This document shows, one piece after another, positions 10,910 through 23,476 of a DNA stretch of 64,000 bases. Below the pieces are notes generated by a model. It did not search any database, had not been told where the DNA came from, and saw only the letters and a program-made list of their open reading frames with translations. How positions within the stretch are numbered: the stretch's first letter is position 1; each line of letters starts with the position of its first letter. Source of the stretch: Providencia huaxiensis (GTDB lineage Bacteria > Pseudomonadota > Gammaproteobacteria > Enterobacterales > Enterobacteriaceae); the NCBI RefSeq assembly GCF_002843235.3, contig NZ_CP031123.2:1674001-1738000 (forward strand), written 5' to 3'. Made by a program: the position numbers and the translations under genes.

Positions 10910-11323
10910 TTATCCACGTGTCTTTTCACCGCTATCATCATCAATAAAGCTTAATGATGCTGAATTAATGCAGTAACGCTGACCGGTAGGCTGAGGACCG
11001 TCTGGAAATACATGCCCTAAGTGCGCATTACAGTGTTGACAACGAACCTCAATACGATGCATTCCATGAGAGAAATCCTCAATGTATTTGATGGCCTCTT
11101 CATTAACCGGTTGATAAAAGCTTGGCCAACCACAACCTGCATCAAATTTGGTCTCAGACATAAATAAAGGTGTACCACAACATAAGCATTCGTACACACC
11201 GTCTTTACGGTTATGCAATAATTGACCACTAAAGGGTGGCTCGGTACCGGCTTGTTGTGTAACATAACGCTGCATCTCATTTAACTTTGAGATATCAATA
11301 GGTTGGTTATCTTTATTTGACAT
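10910..11323 (-). CDS. msrB: Peptide methionine-R-sulfoxide reductase MsrB
   Basis: 137 aa, complete. Reduces the R epimer of protein methionine sulfoxide using thioredoxin. Structural zinc is held by C46 and C49 (CLCC) with C95 and C98 (CQHC). The catalytic cysteine is C118 in [11 protein letters not shown]. The substrate-pocket motif GCGWPSF and HMHR-like GMHRIEV are intact. No signal peptide. Divergent from gapA across a 355-bp gap that contains a CRP-type site. Confidence 0.96.
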   Translation of the reverse strand: MSNKDNQPIDISKLNEMQRYVTQQAGTEPPFSGQLLHNRKDGVYECLCCGTPLFMSETKFDAGCGWPSFYQPVNEEAIKYIEDFSHGMHRIEVRCQHCNAHLGHVFPDGPQPTGQRYCINSASLSFIDDDSGEKTRG

Positions 11324-11452
11324 GTCATCCCTAAATATTTAAATGACTAAACGGTTTAATGGTTATCATACATCAATTTCAATCAACAAAAAATTAACAA
11401 CATTTTCTGTAAAACTATTCTAAACTAAGAAGCATCTTACTTTCCGTTTTGA

Positions 11453-11472
11453 TTTGTGAACCGTATCACATA
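11453..11472. promoter_or_regulatory. CRP-type site upstream of gapA/msrB
   Basis: TGTGA-ACCGTA-TCACA, a perfect match to the CRP half-sites with N6 spacing. About 210 bp before the gapA start and 130 bp before msrB. Catabolite control of gapA is known in E. coli; use of this particular site is inferred. Confidence 0.7.
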
Positions 11473-11607
11473 TATCACTGATAGATGGTTTCATTATGCC
11501 GTACAATCCCGATAATACGTGCGGCTGTATTTGCCGCTGAAGTGGCTGACAAATAAGCAATTGGTGGTATCAGAATTGATTTTTTTCAATAATTGACACG
11601 ATTCCGC

Positions 11608-11635
11608 TTGACGGCTGGCAAGGTTTTGGTAACTT
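11608..11635 (+). promoter_or_regulatory. Candidate gapA promoter
   Basis: -35 TTGACG (11608-11613), 16-bp spacer, -10 TAACTT (11630-11635). Placed about 40 bp before the ATG, with no competing gene between. The -10 is imperfect. Confidence 0.5.
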
Positions 11636-11660
11636 TAACTACAACTTAATTCACGAATAA

Positions 11661-12674
<1,014 letters not shown>

Positions 12675-12699
12675 GAGCTGTCGTGTAATCTGTCTAACT

Positions 12700-12724
12700 G
12701 AGCCGCCAATTGGCGGCTCTTTTG
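12700..12724 (+). terminator. gapA intrinsic terminator
   Basis: GC-rich 8-bp stem GAGCCGCC/GGCGGCTC with an AATT loop, then TTTT. Confidence 0.9.
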
Positions 12725-12958
12725 TACCGTATCCAATAACAAATTAACACTTCATATTTTCTGCTATATCGCTTATGGTTGATCTCTCATTGGATACGCT
12801 ATAAACACAACTTATTTTAGAATGAATACTATTCACTGCGGCTTTAAGTATGCCGGACAGATACTCTAAATAATTCAAGTGAATGAACACCGTCAACAAT
12901 GCTGCAGTTTAATGTATGACGAGTATTCACTCTGTTTCATTAACACAGGCCTAATACC

Positions 12959-13840
12959 ATGCACGATAAACTTTTTGCATTACCGGTCATCAAACAAGTC
13001 TCCGCTTACATCACTCAACGCCAACTTGGTGAGCTTCCACTCATTGTTATCTCGCATCCTAAGGTGCGTGGGGCCGTCAGTTTACAAGGCGCCCAACTTA
13101 TTGATTGGCAACCTGCGGGGCAAAAACCTTGCTTGTGGCTAAGTTCAGAGAGTGCTTTTAAAGAAGGCGTTGCTATCCGCGGTGGTATTCCTATTTGTTG
13201 GCCTTGGTTTGGTCCTGTAGCTAGTCCTAGTCATGGTTTTGCACGAATTCTACCTTGGCAATTCACTGCACATAATGAACATGAAGATGGTGTTATTTTA
13301 ACCTTCACATTAACAGATACAGAATATACCCGTAAATTATGGCCCCATGAGTTCACCCTGATCCTACGAATGAAACTAGGTGAAACATGTGAGCTTGAAC
13401 TAGAAAGTTATGGGGACTTCGAAACGACTGCTGCATTACACAGTTATTTCAATATCAGCGATATTCAAAAAGCCACTGTATATGGATTAGGTGGCCACTA
13501 TTTCGATAAAGTCGCAGATAAAGAAGCTTATGTAAATGAACCACTGAAATTTAATAAACATACCGACCGTATTTATTCAGAACCAGAGGAATACAGCCTC
13601 TTACGTGATGACGGATGGGCCCGTACAATAGAAATTCACCATTACCATAATAGTGATGTTGTCTGTTGGAACCCTTGGGCAGAATTATCATGCAGTATGG
13701 GCGATATGCCAAATAATGGGTACAAACAGATGGTTTGTGTAGAAACAGCAAGGATCAACGTCCCAATGAAAAGTGATGCGCAGCACCCTGCTCGCCTTTC
13801 ATTAGTGATGGTCAGCCGTGATAATAAGCCGCAAGATTAA
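12959..13840 (+). CDS. yeaD: D-hexose-6-phosphate epimerase-like protein YeaD
   Basis: 293 aa, aldose-1-epimerase fold. Conserved pieces include LQGAQLIDWQPAG, GVAIRGGIPICWPWFG, the substrate-pocket histidine in SHGFAR and the late MGDMPNNGYKQMVCVE. It probably interconverts hexose-6-phosphate anomers; role inferred from the family. It follows gapA as in E. coli but is separated by the gapA terminator and 284 bp, so it likely has its own promoter. Confidence 0.9.
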   Translation: MHDKLFALPVIKQVSAYITQRQLGELPLIVISHPKVRGAVSLQGAQLIDWQPAGQKPCLWLSSESAFKEGVAIRGGIPICWPWFGPVASPSHGFARILPWQFTAHNEHEDGVILTFTLTDTEYTRKLWPHEFTLILRMKLGETCELELESYGDFETTAALHSYFNISDIQKATVYGLGGHYFDKVADKEAYVNEPLKFNKHTDRIYSEPEEYSLLRDDGWARTIEIHHYHNSDVVCWNPWAELSCSMGDMPNNGYKQMVCVETARINVPMKSDAQHPARLSLVMVSRDNKPQD

Positions 13841-13896
13841 TTATCCATTCTGAGCATATAAGATCTAAGCACATCAAATTTCTCGATAGATAAAAT

Positions 13897-13930
13897 TAGC
13901 CCCTGATAATCATCATGATATCAGGGGCTA
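13897..13930. terminator. Bidirectional terminator between yeaD and mipA
   Basis: Perfect 12-bp stem TAGCCCCTGATA/TATCAGGGGCTA with a 10-nt loop, flanked by A/T-rich sequence on both sides, between convergent genes. Confidence 0.85.
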
Positions 13931-13955
13931 AATAATTTAATATTCTATAACGAAC

Positions 13956-14708
13956 TTAGAATGTGTAAGTGACGCCCGTCCACATAATGGCAGAAACATC
14001 TTTATTTACCATTGGGCTATCTTTCACTTCACTTGGCAGGCGGTCAACACGGCCCATTGCGAATACCGTCCAATTTTCATCAAAGCGGTAATTCCCTGTC
14101 ACCTCAACGTATGGTGTCCAACTTGAACCTGGGTTATAGCGTTTTAAACCGCTATTACGTGATTCTTTTGAAGACACGCCATATTCATAACGGTTTTGGT
14201 TCTTACTATCCCATTTAATACCCAGACCTGGAGTGATTGACCATTTGTCACCTTCAAAGCCATACAGGTAGGCAAACTCACCACGAATACCATTACTGAT
14301 ACCTAAAATATCACCAGAAATATTCGTTCTCAGTGTACCCCAATCAGCTTTATGACGATAAGTCAGCCCCGTCATCACCGTATCACGGCGGCGGTCTAAC
14401 TCGCGCATCGCTTTATCATCATTGTCTTTAGGTTTAAAAAATTGTGGGTAATAATAAGCATCCAATGATAACTGGTCTTGTGTATCATTCCATAAATAAT
14501 AACCCGCAGCTAATGTATGAAAATAGAAATTCTCACTGTCATAATTAACAATAGGCACTGGCGTGACATAATCACGGCTCTTAATTCCTTTATAAGGTGT
14601 TGACTGCGCTAATACCGAACCACCAACAGACCAAGTTCCTGCAAATGCGGCCCCAGATAACACACTCAGAGCCATCGCAAGTGTCGTTAATTTAATTGCT
14701 TTTGACAT
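13956..14708 (-). CDS. mipA: MipA/OmpV family outer-membrane protein
   Basis: 250 aa with a Sec signal peptide (about 1-23, cut after SGAAFA). Beta-barrel character: alternating aromatic strands and a terminal phenylalanine in WTGVTYTF, the usual signal for BAM insertion. E. coli MipA is a scaffold linking MltA and PBP1B; other family members bind antibiotics or act as V. cholerae OmpV. Which role applies here cannot be told from sequence. Monocistronic. Confidence 0.88.
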   Translation of the reverse strand: MSKAIKLTTLAMALSVLSGAAFAGTWSVGGSVLAQSTPYKGIKSRDYVTPVPIVNYDSENFYFHTLAAGYYLWNDTQDQLSLDAYYYPQFFKPKDNDDKAMRELDRRRDTVMTGLTYRHKADWGTLRTNISGDILGISNGIRGEFAYLYGFEGDKWSITPGLGIKWDSKNQNRYEYGVSSKESRNSGLKRYNPGSSWTPYVEVTGNYRFDENWTVFAMGRVDRLPSEVKDSPMVNKDVSAIMWTGVTYTF

Positions 14709-14845
14709 ATTATATTTAACCTAAAAATAATGAGAAATAGATCACACTCTATATGTTATATCAATATAGTTGCAATCCAAACATTCTTAACCAAAATCAC
14801 ACGTAAAGCTAAATTTTTACTATTTTCAGTATGATTGGTTAATAT

Positions 14846-15925
14846 TTATTCTACTTTATTTTCATAAGAAATAGGAACTCTTTTCGCAAGCGCACAAAGT
14901 AGCTCATAACCAATTGTCCCCGCTGCTTGTGCAACCTCATCAACCGGTAAATTTTGCCCCCATAACTCCACTCGCTCACCAAGTTTAACATCGTCACAAT
15001 CACTAATATCAATAGTCAGCATATCCATCGAAACAGCCCCCAGTAGTGCACAGCGCTTTCCTTTGCACCATACCGGCGTTCCATTTGCAGCATGCCGAGG
15101 GTATCCATCTGCATAACCACAAGCGACTGTTGCAATACGCATAGGTTTAGTTGATGTAAACCGGCTACCATAACCAATTGATTGCCCAGCTGGGATTTCA
15201 TGGATAGCAATCACTTCTGATTGCAATGTCATCGCTGCTTTCAAACCCAACCCAAATATATCTGCAGATTTTCCACTTGGGGAAGCGCCATACAACAAAA
15301 TGCCAGTACGAACCCAATCATATTGGGTTTGTTTATGCCACAATGTCGCTCCTGAATTTGCAATACAGGTTTCTAACGATAAGTGTTCGAATTGTTGAAT
15401 TTGTCGGAACGGTTCTACAACACCTGTTTTGGTATCTGAATTCGCAAAATGACTCATTAACGTTAAATGGCGTATATTCGGCATTTTAAATAACCGTTGT
15501 ACTACACTTTCGTATTCGCTCGGTGAAAAACCTAAGCGATTCATTCCGCTATTTAGTTTGATATAGACTGAAATCGGTGATGATAATTGAGCATTCTCAA
15601 TGGCAAATAATTGCCACTCACTATGCACGCTTGTCGTTAAATTATATTGATCAATCAATTGCAAGTCTTGAGGCTGGAAAAAGCCTTCTAGCAATAGAAT
15701 TGGCCCCTTCCACCCTTCTTTTCGTAACAAAATTGCTTCGTCAAAATCCAACACCCCAAAACCATCAGTTTCTTTCAGCGCTGACCAAATCTGCTTGATA
15801 CCGTGACCATAACCGTCTGCTTTCATAACTGACCAAATTTTCGATTTTCCAACATGTTGCCGTACGATAGACAAATTGTGTTGTAAATTTTGTAGATGAA
15901 TAACAGCACTTATTGGGCGCGGCAT
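14846..15925 (-). CDS. dadX: Alanine racemase, catabolic
   Basis: 359 aa. PLP enzyme converting L-alanine to D-alanine for DadA. The PLP lysine is K35 in VMKADGYGHG and the opposing tyrosine lies in SIGYGSRF. No signal peptide, so cytoplasmic. It lies 62 bp downstream of dadA on the same strand, the classic dadAX arrangement. A second, lipoprotein-type racemase is encoded at 53312-54541. Confidence 0.93.
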   Translation of the reverse strand: MPRPISAVIHLQNLQHNLSIVRQHVGKSKIWSVMKADGYGHGIKQIWSALKETDGFGVLDFDEAILLRKEGWKGPILLLEGFFQPQDLQLIDQYNLTTSVHSEWQLFAIENAQLSSPISVYIKLNSGMNRLGFSPSEYESVVQRLFKMPNIRHLTLMSHFANSDTKTGVVEPFRQIQQFEHLSLETCIANSGATLWHKQTQYDWVRTGILLYGASPSGKSADIFGLGLKAAMTLQSEVIAIHEIPAGQSIGYGSRFTSTKPMRIATVACGYADGYPRHAANGTPVWCKGKRCALLGAVSMDMLTIDISDCDDVKLGERVELWGQNLPVDEVAQAAGTIGYELLCALAKRVPISYENKVE

Positions 15926-15987
15926 TTAAATTCCCTTAATACATTTAATTAATTCTAAAATTACAATGATGCCAAAACATCAAATAC

Positions 15988-17289
15988 TTAGCGTGCCGGC
16001 GTTAAATCACCATGCGTAACCAACTTGGTATTAAAACCATCAAGATATCTAAATACCGATAAATCATCAGACGCTATCTCTGGTGTATTCCCTGAAATTA
16101 TATCTGCCAGTAGTTTCCCTGCACCACAAGCCATTGTCCAACCCAATGTCCCATGCCCTGTATTTAAATATAAATTACTGTATGCAGTCGGCCCAACTAT
16201 CGGAGTACCATCCGGTGTCATTGGACGCAACCCTGTCCAAAATTGTGCTTGTTCGATGTCACCACCGCCTTGATACAAATCTTGTACCACCATTTTCAAT
16301 GTTTCGCAGCGTTTTTTCAGTATATTCAAATTAAACCCAACAACTTCAGCCATTCCACCGACGCGAATACGCTCATCAAACCGCGTTACTGCAATTTTGT
16401 ATGTCTCATCCAAAATGGTGGAGGTTGGCGAACGCTGCTCGTCAATAATTGGCATGGTTAATGAATAGCCTTTGAGTGGATAGACTGGGATTTGAACCAA
16501 ACTTTGTAGTATTGAAGTAGAGTAAGAGCCCATTGCAACAACATAGCGGTCTGCTTGCAAAATTTCACCATCAATTTTGACGCCACTCACCTTATTACCT
16601 TCAGTTAAGATTTGCTCAACATGGCCACCAAATTTGAATTTAACGCCTGAGTTTTGTGCCATTTTGGCTAATTTTTTAGTAAATTGCTGGCAATCCCCCG
16701 TTTCATCATTCGGTAACCGCAACCCGCCGGTAAGCTTATGCTTAACAAATTCTAACGCAGGTTCGGCTTTAACTAGTTCATTTGATGTCAGTAATTCGTA
16801 TGGAACACCTTCTTGCTGTAAGACCGCAATGTCATTGGCTGCATTATCAAACTGCTCAGCAGTACGGAAAATCTGTAAAGTACCACCTTGGCGGGCTTCA
16901 TATTCAATACCTGTATCCGCTCTTAATTGACGAATACAATCACGGCTGTATTCTGCAATGCGCACCATACGGCTTTTATTCATTGCATAATGTTGAATGT
17001 CGCAATTCTTTAACATCTGCCACATCCAGCGCAGCTGAAATAACGTGCCATCTGGACGTATCGCCAAGGGGGCGTGTTTTTCAAACATCCATTTCACCGC
17101 TTTAAGAGGGATCCCAGGTGCACCCCATGGGGTCGCATATCCAGGGGATACTTGCCCTGCATTGGCGGCACTTGTTTCTTCTGCCACATCATGTTGCCTA
17201 TCCACCACTAGCACTTCGTGCCCTTCTTGTGCTAAATACCACGCGGTTGTCACACCGATAACGCCTGCGCCTAACACTAGAATTTTCAT
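15988..17289 (-). CDS. dadA: D-amino acid dehydrogenase small subunit
   Basis: 433 aa. Membrane-associated FAD enzyme oxidising D-alanine to pyruvate and passing electrons to quinone. The N-terminal dinucleotide motif [13 protein letters not shown] is followed by the acidic end of beta-2, VVDRQ. The C-terminal FAD contact is [16 protein letters not shown], then [12 protein letters not shown]. First gene of dadAX. E. coli dadA is controlled by CRP and Lrp; no convincing CRP palindrome was found just upstream here. Confidence 0.95.
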   Translation of the reverse strand: MKILVLGAGVIGVTTAWYLAQEGHEVLVVDRQHDVAEETSAANAGQVSPGYATPWGAPGIPLKAVKWMFEKHAPLAIRPDGTLFQLRWMWQMLKNCDIQHYAMNKSRMVRIAEYSRDCIRQLRADTGIEYEARQGGTLQIFRTAEQFDNAANDIAVLQQEGVPYELLTSNELVKAEPALEFVKHKLTGGLRLPNDETGDCQQFTKKLAKMAQNSGVKFKFGGHVEQILTEGNKVSGVKIDGEILQADRYVVAMGSYSTSILQSLVQIPVYPLKGYSLTMPIIDEQRSPTSTILDETYKIAVTRFDERIRVGGMAEVVGFNLNILKKRCETLKMVVQDLYQGGGDIEQAQFWTGLRPMTPDGTPIVGPTAYSNLYLNTGHGTLGWTMACGAGKLLADIISGNTPEIASDDLSVFRYLDGFNTKLVTHGDLTPAR

Positions 17290-17749
17290 CGCTTCCCCAC
17301 AAAATAAAAGTCTGCACCATTTCTTTTAGGATAATATTCTAGGAAATATTTGCCAATGTGGTGAATTAACACTTTTAACAATACAGTTAAAAAATTTAAA
17401 TTTGGTCACATTTTCTTTACATGTCGATATTAAATTCCAGCTTAAAATTCAAACAAAAAATAAATTAACTTAAATTCAATAGGATAAAAAAAATGAATTC
17501 TTAGTTATTTTTTAATTTAGAATTTTCTATCGATTCACGTGAGGCGCCCAATAAAATCAATTTATTTTATTAAACTAAGAAGAGGACGTTTGATGGTATT
17601 AAATACCAATAAACAAACAAAGATTGGTTTTTCACTTCATTCAAGTGAATGATGGCTATTTGGCTAAAATCTGTCAATGATTAATGATAAAAAAACCAGC
17701 ATACTGATACAACACAACATGCTGGCCTTATGGGATTAATGTCAGTTAA
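17290..17749. other. dadA-fadR intergenic region
   Basis: 460 bp. The right end holds the fadR terminator (17689-17725). The rest is AT-rich and presumably carries the dadA promoter; the half-site GGTCACATTTT near 17405 was seen but has no partner. Confidence 0.5.
17689..17725 (-). terminator. fadR terminator
   Basis: On the minus strand CCAGCAT...ATGCTGG (7-bp stem, 16-nt loop) followed by seven T, 24 bp after the fadR stop. Confidence 0.75.
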
Positions 17750-18466
17750 CTAGCGGCTTTGTGCTAAATCTGAAGGCATATTACTTTGCATACTATGCCA
17801 GATCATTCCGCTTTCTTTTCCATAAGTACGCACACAATCCATAATACGGTCATAGGCTTGCTCACGACAAAGATGGCTTAATTGTTGGTAGAAGTTCAAC
17901 GCTAAGCGCCTCGCTTCAGGGTTCGAAAAATAATAGCGGCCAACACGGGTATACAGCCCTCTTAACCCGTTAATAATCAGACCATAAATTGGGTTACCAG
18001 ATGCAAATGCAAGCCCACGGAAAATGTTATAATCCAAATCACTGAATGCATCTGAATTATCTTCCACTTTTTCCCGCCCAGCTAACACTTCTATTGATTT
18101 CTCTGGGTTATTTCGAAAGGCTGTGCGAATAAAGATTGCCGCAATATTGGTACGTACTGCCAATAAATTATCAATGAGTTGCGGCACTCTATCGTGATCA
18201 AGCCTAGCCAGTGTCTCCAAAATATTTAGACCTGACGTTTCCCAATAGTTATTCACTTTCGTTGGTTTACCATGCTGAATGGTTAACCAACCGTCACGAG
18301 CCAAACGCTGTAACACTTCTCGTAAGGTTGTTCTGGTCACACCAATTAATTCCGAAAGCTCACGCTCAGCGGGTAAAATTGAACCTGGTGGAAAGCGGTT
18401 GTTCCATATGCTCTCAATAATATACTCTTCCGCGAAACCGGCCGGACTTTGAGCTTTAATAACCAT
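17750..18466 (-). CDS. fadR: Fatty acid metabolism regulator FadR
   Basis: 238 aa from ATG 18466 ([17 protein letters not shown]. coli FadR 239 aa); a longer reading adds 20 unrelated residues and is rejected. GntR-type winged helix at about 10-75, with recognition segment [21 protein letters not shown], then the FCD acyl-CoA-binding domain. Represses fad genes and activates fabA/fabB; long-chain acyl-CoA releases it from DNA. Divergent from nhaB, the same pairing as E. coli. Confidence 0.96.
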   Translation of the reverse strand: MVIKAQSPAGFAEEYIIESIWNNRFPPGSILPAERELSELIGVTRTTLREVLQRLARDGWLTIQHGKPTKVNNYWETSGLNILETLARLDHDRVPQLIDNLLAVRTNIAAIFIRTAFRNNPEKSIEVLAGREKVEDNSDAFSDLDYNIFRGLAFASGNPIYGLIINGLRGLYTRVGRYYFSNPEARRLALNFYQQLSHLCREQAYDRIMDCVRTYGKESGMIWHSMQSNMPSDLAQSR

Positions 18467-18687
18467 ATTTTTATTATTCCAAACATTTAGACGGATATTG
18501 AGCAAATCATACCAGATTGTCATCACCTGATATAGTTAGACTAAAAATAAAGGGTGAAGCAAATCATATAATTTCCATATAATTCATACGCTCTCAATTA
18601 GCAAATATGCTTAAAATCTGTAAGAGATAAGAGTAGTATGTATAACACAGTACACGACATCCGCATAAAAGAGGATAACGAACCATA

Positions 18688-20238
18688 ATGGATTTTAGTT
18701 TAAAAACAGCTTTTTTGAAAAATTTTCTGGGAAATTCGCCTGATTGGTACAAATTAGCAATTATTATATTCCTAATAATTAACCCTATTGTCTTTTTCTT
18801 TATCAGCCCCTTCGTTGCAGGCTGGCTATTAGTTGCTGAATTTATATTCACATTAGCAATGGCACTTAAATGTTACCCATTGCAGCCCGGCGGTCTTTTA
18901 GCCATAGAGGCCGTTCTCATTGGCATGACGACCCCTGCTCAAATTTCACATGAAATTAGCAATAACCTTGAAGTTATCTTGTTACTGATTTTTATGGTAG
19001 CGGGTATCTATTTCATGAAGCAATTGCTTTTGTTTGTTTTTACCAAGCTGTTGATAAATGTGCGTTCTAAACGAATTCTTTCCCTTGCTTTTTGTATAGC
19101 GAGTGCATTTTTATCTGCATTTTTAGATGCATTAACCGTTATTGCTGTGGTCATTAGCGTTTCAATTGGTTTTTATTCTATCTATCACCAGTATGCCTCT
19201 AACCAGCCCAACAACACTGACCTACAAAACGATGGTTTTATTAACAATGCAGAGCAAAAACAAACCCTCGAGCAGTTTAGGGCTTTTTTACGAAGCTTGA
19301 TGATGCATGCAGGTATTGGTACGGCACTTGGTGGTGTCATGACCATGGTGGGTGAACCACAGAACCTTATCATTGCAAAACATGTCAATTGGGACTTCAT
19401 TACCTTCTATATCCGTATGGCTCCTGTAACCATACCCGTTTTTGTTTGTGGCTTAGTCGTCTGTTTTGTCGTTGAAAAATTTAAACTATTTGGCTACGGT
19501 GCTGAGCTTCCAGACTCTGTACGCCAAATTTTAACTGAGCACGATAAAAAACAGACGGCTAAACGTACCAAAAGAGATCTTGCACAGTTAGTTGTTCAAG
19601 GATTAATTGGTATTTGGTTGATAGTCGCCCTTGCTTTCCATTTAGCTGAAGTTGGTCTGATTGGTCTATCCGTTATCGTACTTGCTACCGCATTTTGTGG
19701 CATCACAGAAGAGCATGCATTGGGTAAAGCCTTCGAGGAAGCGTTACCTTTTACCGCTTTATTAACTGTCTTCTTTAGTATTGTTGCTGTTATTATTGAC
19801 CAGCAATTATTCACCCCATTTATTCAGTTTGTATTGCAATCCTCTGAATCATCGCAACTCTCCTTATTTTATCTCTTTAATGGCCTGCTTTCTGCTGTAT
19901 CAGATAACGTTTTCGTAGGGACAGTTTATATTACTGAGGCTTTAAAAGCGGCAAATGACGGTTTGGTGTCAACGGAACAATACCAGTTTTTAGCCGTGGC
20001 AATTAATACAGGGACTAACTTGCCTTCAGTTGCAACACCTAATGGCCAAGCTGCCTTCTTGTTTTTATTAACATCCGCGTTATCACCGCTGATCCGCTTA
20101 TCTTATGGCCGTATGGTTTGGATGGCGCTGCCATATACCATCGTAATGACAATTGTTGGGCTATTAGGGGTAGAGTTCTGGCTAGTACCAATCACGCATT
20201 GGATGGAAAGTATTGGGTTGATAACATTCGCTCAATAA
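18688..20238 (+). CDS. nhaB: Na+/H+ antiporter NhaB
   Basis: 516 aa (E. coli 513). Inner-membrane electrogenic Na+/H+ exchanger with around 12 TM segments. The N-terminus [14 protein letters not shown] and the segments [16 protein letters not shown] and [17 protein letters not shown] are family hallmarks. ATG 18688 has GAGGATAAC upstream. Followed by a long stem-loop and dsbB. Confidence 0.96.
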   Translation: MDFSLKTAFLKNFLGNSPDWYKLAIIIFLIINPIVFFFISPFVAGWLLVAEFIFTLAMALKCYPLQPGGLLAIEAVLIGMTTPAQISHEISNNLEVILLLIFMVAGIYFMKQLLLFVFTKLLINVRSKRILSLAFCIASAFLSAFLDALTVIAVVISVSIGFYSIYHQYASNQPNNTDLQNDGFINNAEQKQTLEQFRAFLRSLMMHAGIGTALGGVMTMVGEPQNLIIAKHVNWDFITFYIRMAPVTIPVFVCGLVVCFVVEKFKLFGYGAELPDSVRQILTEHDKKQTAKRTKRDLAQLVVQGLIGIWLIVALAFHLAEVGLIGLSVIVLATAFCGITEEHALGKAFEEALPFTALLTVFFSIVAVIIDQQLFTPFIQFVLQSSESSQLSLFYLFNGLLSAVSDNVFVGTVYITEALKAANDGLVSTEQYQFLAVAINTGTNLPSVATPNGQAAFLFLLTSALSPLIRLSYGRMVWMALPYTIVMTIVGLLGVEFWLVPITHWMESIGLITFAQ

Positions 20239-20250
20239 CTATACTTTAAA

Positions 20251-20282
20251 ACAATTAGCCGTACACCAATACGGCTAATTGT
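20251..20282. terminator. Stem-loop between nhaB and dsbB
   Basis: Perfect 13-bp stem ACAATTAGCCGTA/TACGGCTAATTGT with a 6-nt loop, 13 bp after the nhaB stop. The downstream tract is AATATT rather than U-rich, so termination may be partial. Confidence 0.6.
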
Positions 20283-20389
20283 AATATTAGGTAAAGCCCT
20301 ATCTAAAATTGCATTATTTCACTTTAATTACTTTTTTTATCGGTCTGATAGAGGCAAAATGGGCGCATCACTCAATTAGGATACTAAGT

Positions 20390-20905
20390 ATGTTCAGATT
20401 TTTTAACTACTGCTCACAAGGAAGAGGCGCTTGGCTACTTATGGCCTTTATTGCCTTTATACTCGAGTGTGCTGCTTTATATTTTCAGCATGTTATGAAG
20501 CTACAACCATGCGTTATGTGTATCTATGAGCGCGTTGCATTACTTGGGATTATGGTTGCTGGCATAATTGGCGCAGTGGCACCGCGAAACATGGTGATAC
20601 GCTGGGTTGCCATGCTTATTTGGGTTTACTCTGCTTGGCGCGGTTTAGATCTTGCATGGGAACATACCATGCTACAGCTTTATCCTTCCCCATTTGCCTC
20701 TTGTGATTTTTTCGTTAATTTCCCTGATTGGTTACCATTACAAGAATGGGTACCTGCAGTGTTTGAAGCGACAGGTGACTGTGCTGTTAGGCAGTGGGCA
20801 TTCTTAGGGCTGGATATGCCACAATGGTTAATTGGCATCTTCGCGGCTTATCTCTTAGTTGCCATCATTGTTATCATCAGCCAGTTCTTCCCAGCCAAAA
20901 AATAA
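20390..20905 (+). CDS. dsbB: Disulfide bond formation protein B
   Basis: 171 aa from ATG 20390 ([18 protein letters not shown]). An upstream in-frame extension from 20309 is not conserved. Four-TM quinone reductase that reoxidises DsbA. Both redox pairs are intact: C41-C44 in LQPCVMC and C105-C131 in the second periplasmic loop (ASCDFF and GDCAVRQW). The quinone-contact arginine is in YERVAL. Ends in a bidirectional terminator facing ydeP. Confidence 0.95.
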   Translation: MFRFFNYCSQGRGAWLLMAFIAFILECAALYFQHVMKLQPCVMCIYERVALLGIMVAGIIGAVAPRNMVIRWVAMLIWVYSAWRGLDLAWEHTMLQLYPSPFASCDFFVNFPDWLPLQEWVPAVFEATGDCAVRQWAFLGLDMPQWLIGIFAAYLLVAIIVIISQFFPAKK

Positions 20906-20914
20906 TCTTTAAGA

Positions 20915-20942
20915 CCCCAAATGTTACGTTCAACATTTGGGG
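20915..20942. terminator. Bidirectional terminator between dsbB and ydeP
   Basis: Perfect 11-bp stem CCCCAAATGTT/AACATTTGGGG, 6-nt loop, between convergent genes; followed by TTTC on the plus strand. Confidence 0.85.
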
Positions 20943-20962
20943 TTTCTAAAACTTAAATCTGT

Positions 20963-23245
20963 TTATTGAATAACTCGTTCTAATTTCACGGGAATATTTT
21001 TATACGCAGGAATACCACATTGCGGGTCGAAATTATCTAACGAAATTAGATTATTAGCTTCAGGAAAATAAGTAGCAACGCTGCGGTCTGCCATATCATA
21101 AATCACGACAGTGAGGTTATCTAAACGGCGTTTTGTCGGTTTCTGCTCACGATCTAATGCAATGAGATTAACTTTATCCCCCGCCTCTAACTTCTGTTTT
21201 TGGGCTTCTGCACCACTGATGAAAACAACATCTCGCTGCCCAAACACACCACGGTATCGGTCATTTAACCCATAAATTGTTGTATTGTACTGATCATGGC
21301 TACGCAATGTCGCCAAAATCAATTCGCTATTTACCGCTGAATTCGGGTCTTCAATAACGCCCTCTGTCGGTACAAAGTTAGCTTTACCTGATTGCGTTAA
21401 CCAACGACGCTCAGAAGCAGCGTTAGTCAGATGGAACCCTCCAGGTATTTTAATACGTGCGTTATAATCATCAAAACCAGGCAGTACCGCTTCCATCGCA
21501 TCGCGGATCAAGTCGTAATTACCGATAAAATCATCCCATTCAACTTTACTCTGCGGTATTGCCGCTTTCGCTATCCCTGCAACAATCGCACACTCGGATT
21601 TAAGATAAGGGCTACAAGGTTTAAGTAAACCTTTTGATGCGTGAACCATCGACATGGAGTCTTCTACCGTAACGCATTGCACACCACTGCTTTGTCTGTC
21701 TATCTCACTACGCCCTAATACAGGTAATATGAATGTCTGCTTAGCGGTTAATAAATGAGAACGATTTAGTTTCGTTGCTGTATGGACGGCTAAATCAAGC
21801 TTTTTCATACCTGAAAAACAAGCGTCTCTATCTGGCATTGCAACTGCTAAGTTTCCACCCATACAAATTAACGCATTGGCTTTTCCTTCAGAAATTGCTT
21901 GCATACTAGCCACTGCTGCATGGCCAAATTCACTTGGTGGTTTAAAACCAAATCGTTGTTCAATTTTGTCTAAAAAGCTTTTTGACGGTTTCTCTGTAAT
22001 GCCAACCGTTCTGTCACCCTGAACATTCGAATGGCCGCGCAATGGGCAAATACCCGCACCTTCGCGGCCAATATTACCTTTTAGTAGCAGTAAATTAACG
22101 AGTTGCTGCACATTTTGCGTACCATGTTCGTGCTGAGTGATCCCCATGCCATAACAAATAATAGTGCTTTTTGCCTCAATATAAAGGTCGGCAATCTCTT
22201 CAATAGACTCACGAGGTAAACCAGAAACCCTCAAGATATCTTTCCAGCTTGTTGTCTCTAAGTCATTTTTTAAAGCTTCATAACCCTGTGTATGAGTTGA
22301 TATGAACTCAGTATCGAGAATAGGTTCTTTTCCTGCGTCCACAGCGGCTTGGTGCTTTTCAATCAACAACTTCATGACACCTTTAAGTAAAGCTGTGTCT
22401 CCACCGATACGAACCTTATAATAGTGCCCTGCTAAAGGTGTAGACTCTAGCGTTAGCATTTCTACCACGTCTTGCGGGTAGGCAAAACGCTCAAGACCGC
22501 GTTCTCTCAAAGGATTTATTGCAATGATTTTTGCGCCGCGTTTAGAAACTTCGCGCAATGAACTCAACATCCTTGGATGGTTAGTCCCTGGGTTATGGCC
22601 TATACAAATAACTAAGTCCGCTTTATCAAAATCGTCTAACAATACTGTCGCTTTACCGACACCAATGGAATCAGCAAGACCAACACTCGTTGGCTCATGG
22701 CACATATTTGAACAATCAGGGAAATTATTTGTTCCATATTCACGAGCCAGCAATTGATATAAGAATGCGGCTTCATTTGAAGTTCGACCGGAGGTATAAA
22801 ATTCAACAGTATTTGGGTCTGAATAACTTTGTAAACGCGTACCTATTTGCTGAAAGGCCTCTTCCCATTCGATAGGTTCATATTTATCGGTTTGTGAATT
22901 ATATTTCATAGGGTGAGTTAGACGGCCTTCATCCTCTAAATGGAAGTCATCCCACTCAAGTAATTCTGTAACAGTGTATTTAGAAAAAAATTCCGGGGTT
23001 GTTTTTTTAGATGTCGCTTCCCAAGCAATTGCTTTTGCCCCATTCTCACAAATATCAAATGACGCTGTGTGTACAGGATCAGGCCACGCGCAGCCAGGGC
23101 AGTCAAAACCGTCCACCTTATTCATTTCAAACATCGCAATGATATCGTGCCCGACTTTCATTTGGCCGCGTAGCGCTTCTGCAACTGCTTTTACAGCCCC
23201 CCAACCTGCAGCGGGGCCATCATACTCTTCAATTTTCTTTTTCAT
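20963..23245 (-). CDS. ydeP: FdhF/YdeP-type molybdopterin oxidoreductase
   Basis: 760 aa, E. coli YdeP length (759). DMSO-reductase superfamily with bis-MGD cofactor. Landmarks: [10 protein letters not shown] near residues 48-57, [26 protein letters not shown], and [16 protein letters not shown]; the C-terminal domain contains [16 protein letters not shown]. YdeP is implicated in acid resistance in E. coli through the EvgA regulon; its substrate is unknown. No [4Fe-4S] Cys4 cluster motif of a standard formate dehydrogenase is evident, and there is no Sec codon. Confidence 0.88.
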   Translation of the reverse strand: MKKKIEEYDGPAAGWGAVKAVAEALRGQMKVGHDIIAMFEMNKVDGFDCPGCAWPDPVHTASFDICENGAKAIAWEATSKKTTPEFFSKYTVTELLEWDDFHLEDEGRLTHPMKYNSQTDKYEPIEWEEAFQQIGTRLQSYSDPNTVEFYTSGRTSNEAAFLYQLLAREYGTNNFPDCSNMCHEPTSVGLADSIGVGKATVLLDDFDKADLVICIGHNPGTNHPRMLSSLREVSKRGAKIIAINPLRERGLERFAYPQDVVEMLTLESTPLAGHYYKVRIGGDTALLKGVMKLLIEKHQAAVDAGKEPILDTEFISTHTQGYEALKNDLETTSWKDILRVSGLPRESIEEIADLYIEAKSTIICYGMGITQHEHGTQNVQQLVNLLLLKGNIGREGAGICPLRGHSNVQGDRTVGITEKPSKSFLDKIEQRFGFKPPSEFGHAAVASMQAISEGKANALICMGGNLAVAMPDRDACFSGMKKLDLAVHTATKLNRSHLLTAKQTFILPVLGRSEIDRQSSGVQCVTVEDSMSMVHASKGLLKPCSPYLKSECAIVAGIAKAAIPQSKVEWDDFIGNYDLIRDAMEAVLPGFDDYNARIKIPGGFHLTNAASERRWLTQSGKANFVPTEGVIEDPNSAVNSELILATLRSHDQYNTTIYGLNDRYRGVFGQRDVVFISGAEAQKQKLEAGDKVNLIALDREQKPTKRRLDNLTVVIYDMADRSVATYFPEANNLISLDNFDPQCGIPAYKNIPVKLERVIQ

Positions 23246-23476
23246 TAGGCATTACTCTTTAATAAATGTAAACGTCTTTATATGTGCTTTTATAATTATC
23301 TAAAATATTCTTTATTATTTAATATTAGTAATTTCGTCGTTAAATATCAATAATTAAAATAAACACCTAAATAGATGCTCATAATTAGATGACCTATATA
23401 TGATTAATAAAAAACATAATTAATAAAATGAAATATAGGAATATTAAAATAGAATAGATTAGAATGGGAATATAGC

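Noticed and set aside
14731..14746. TGAGA-N6-TCACA before mipA as a CRP site
   Set aside because: One half-site mismatched and only about 25 bp before the start codon, an unlikely position for activation.
16577..16930. Plus-strand ORF over dadA
   Set aside because: Shadow of dadA, whose FAD motifs and full length are clear; the antisense reading has no recognisable domain.
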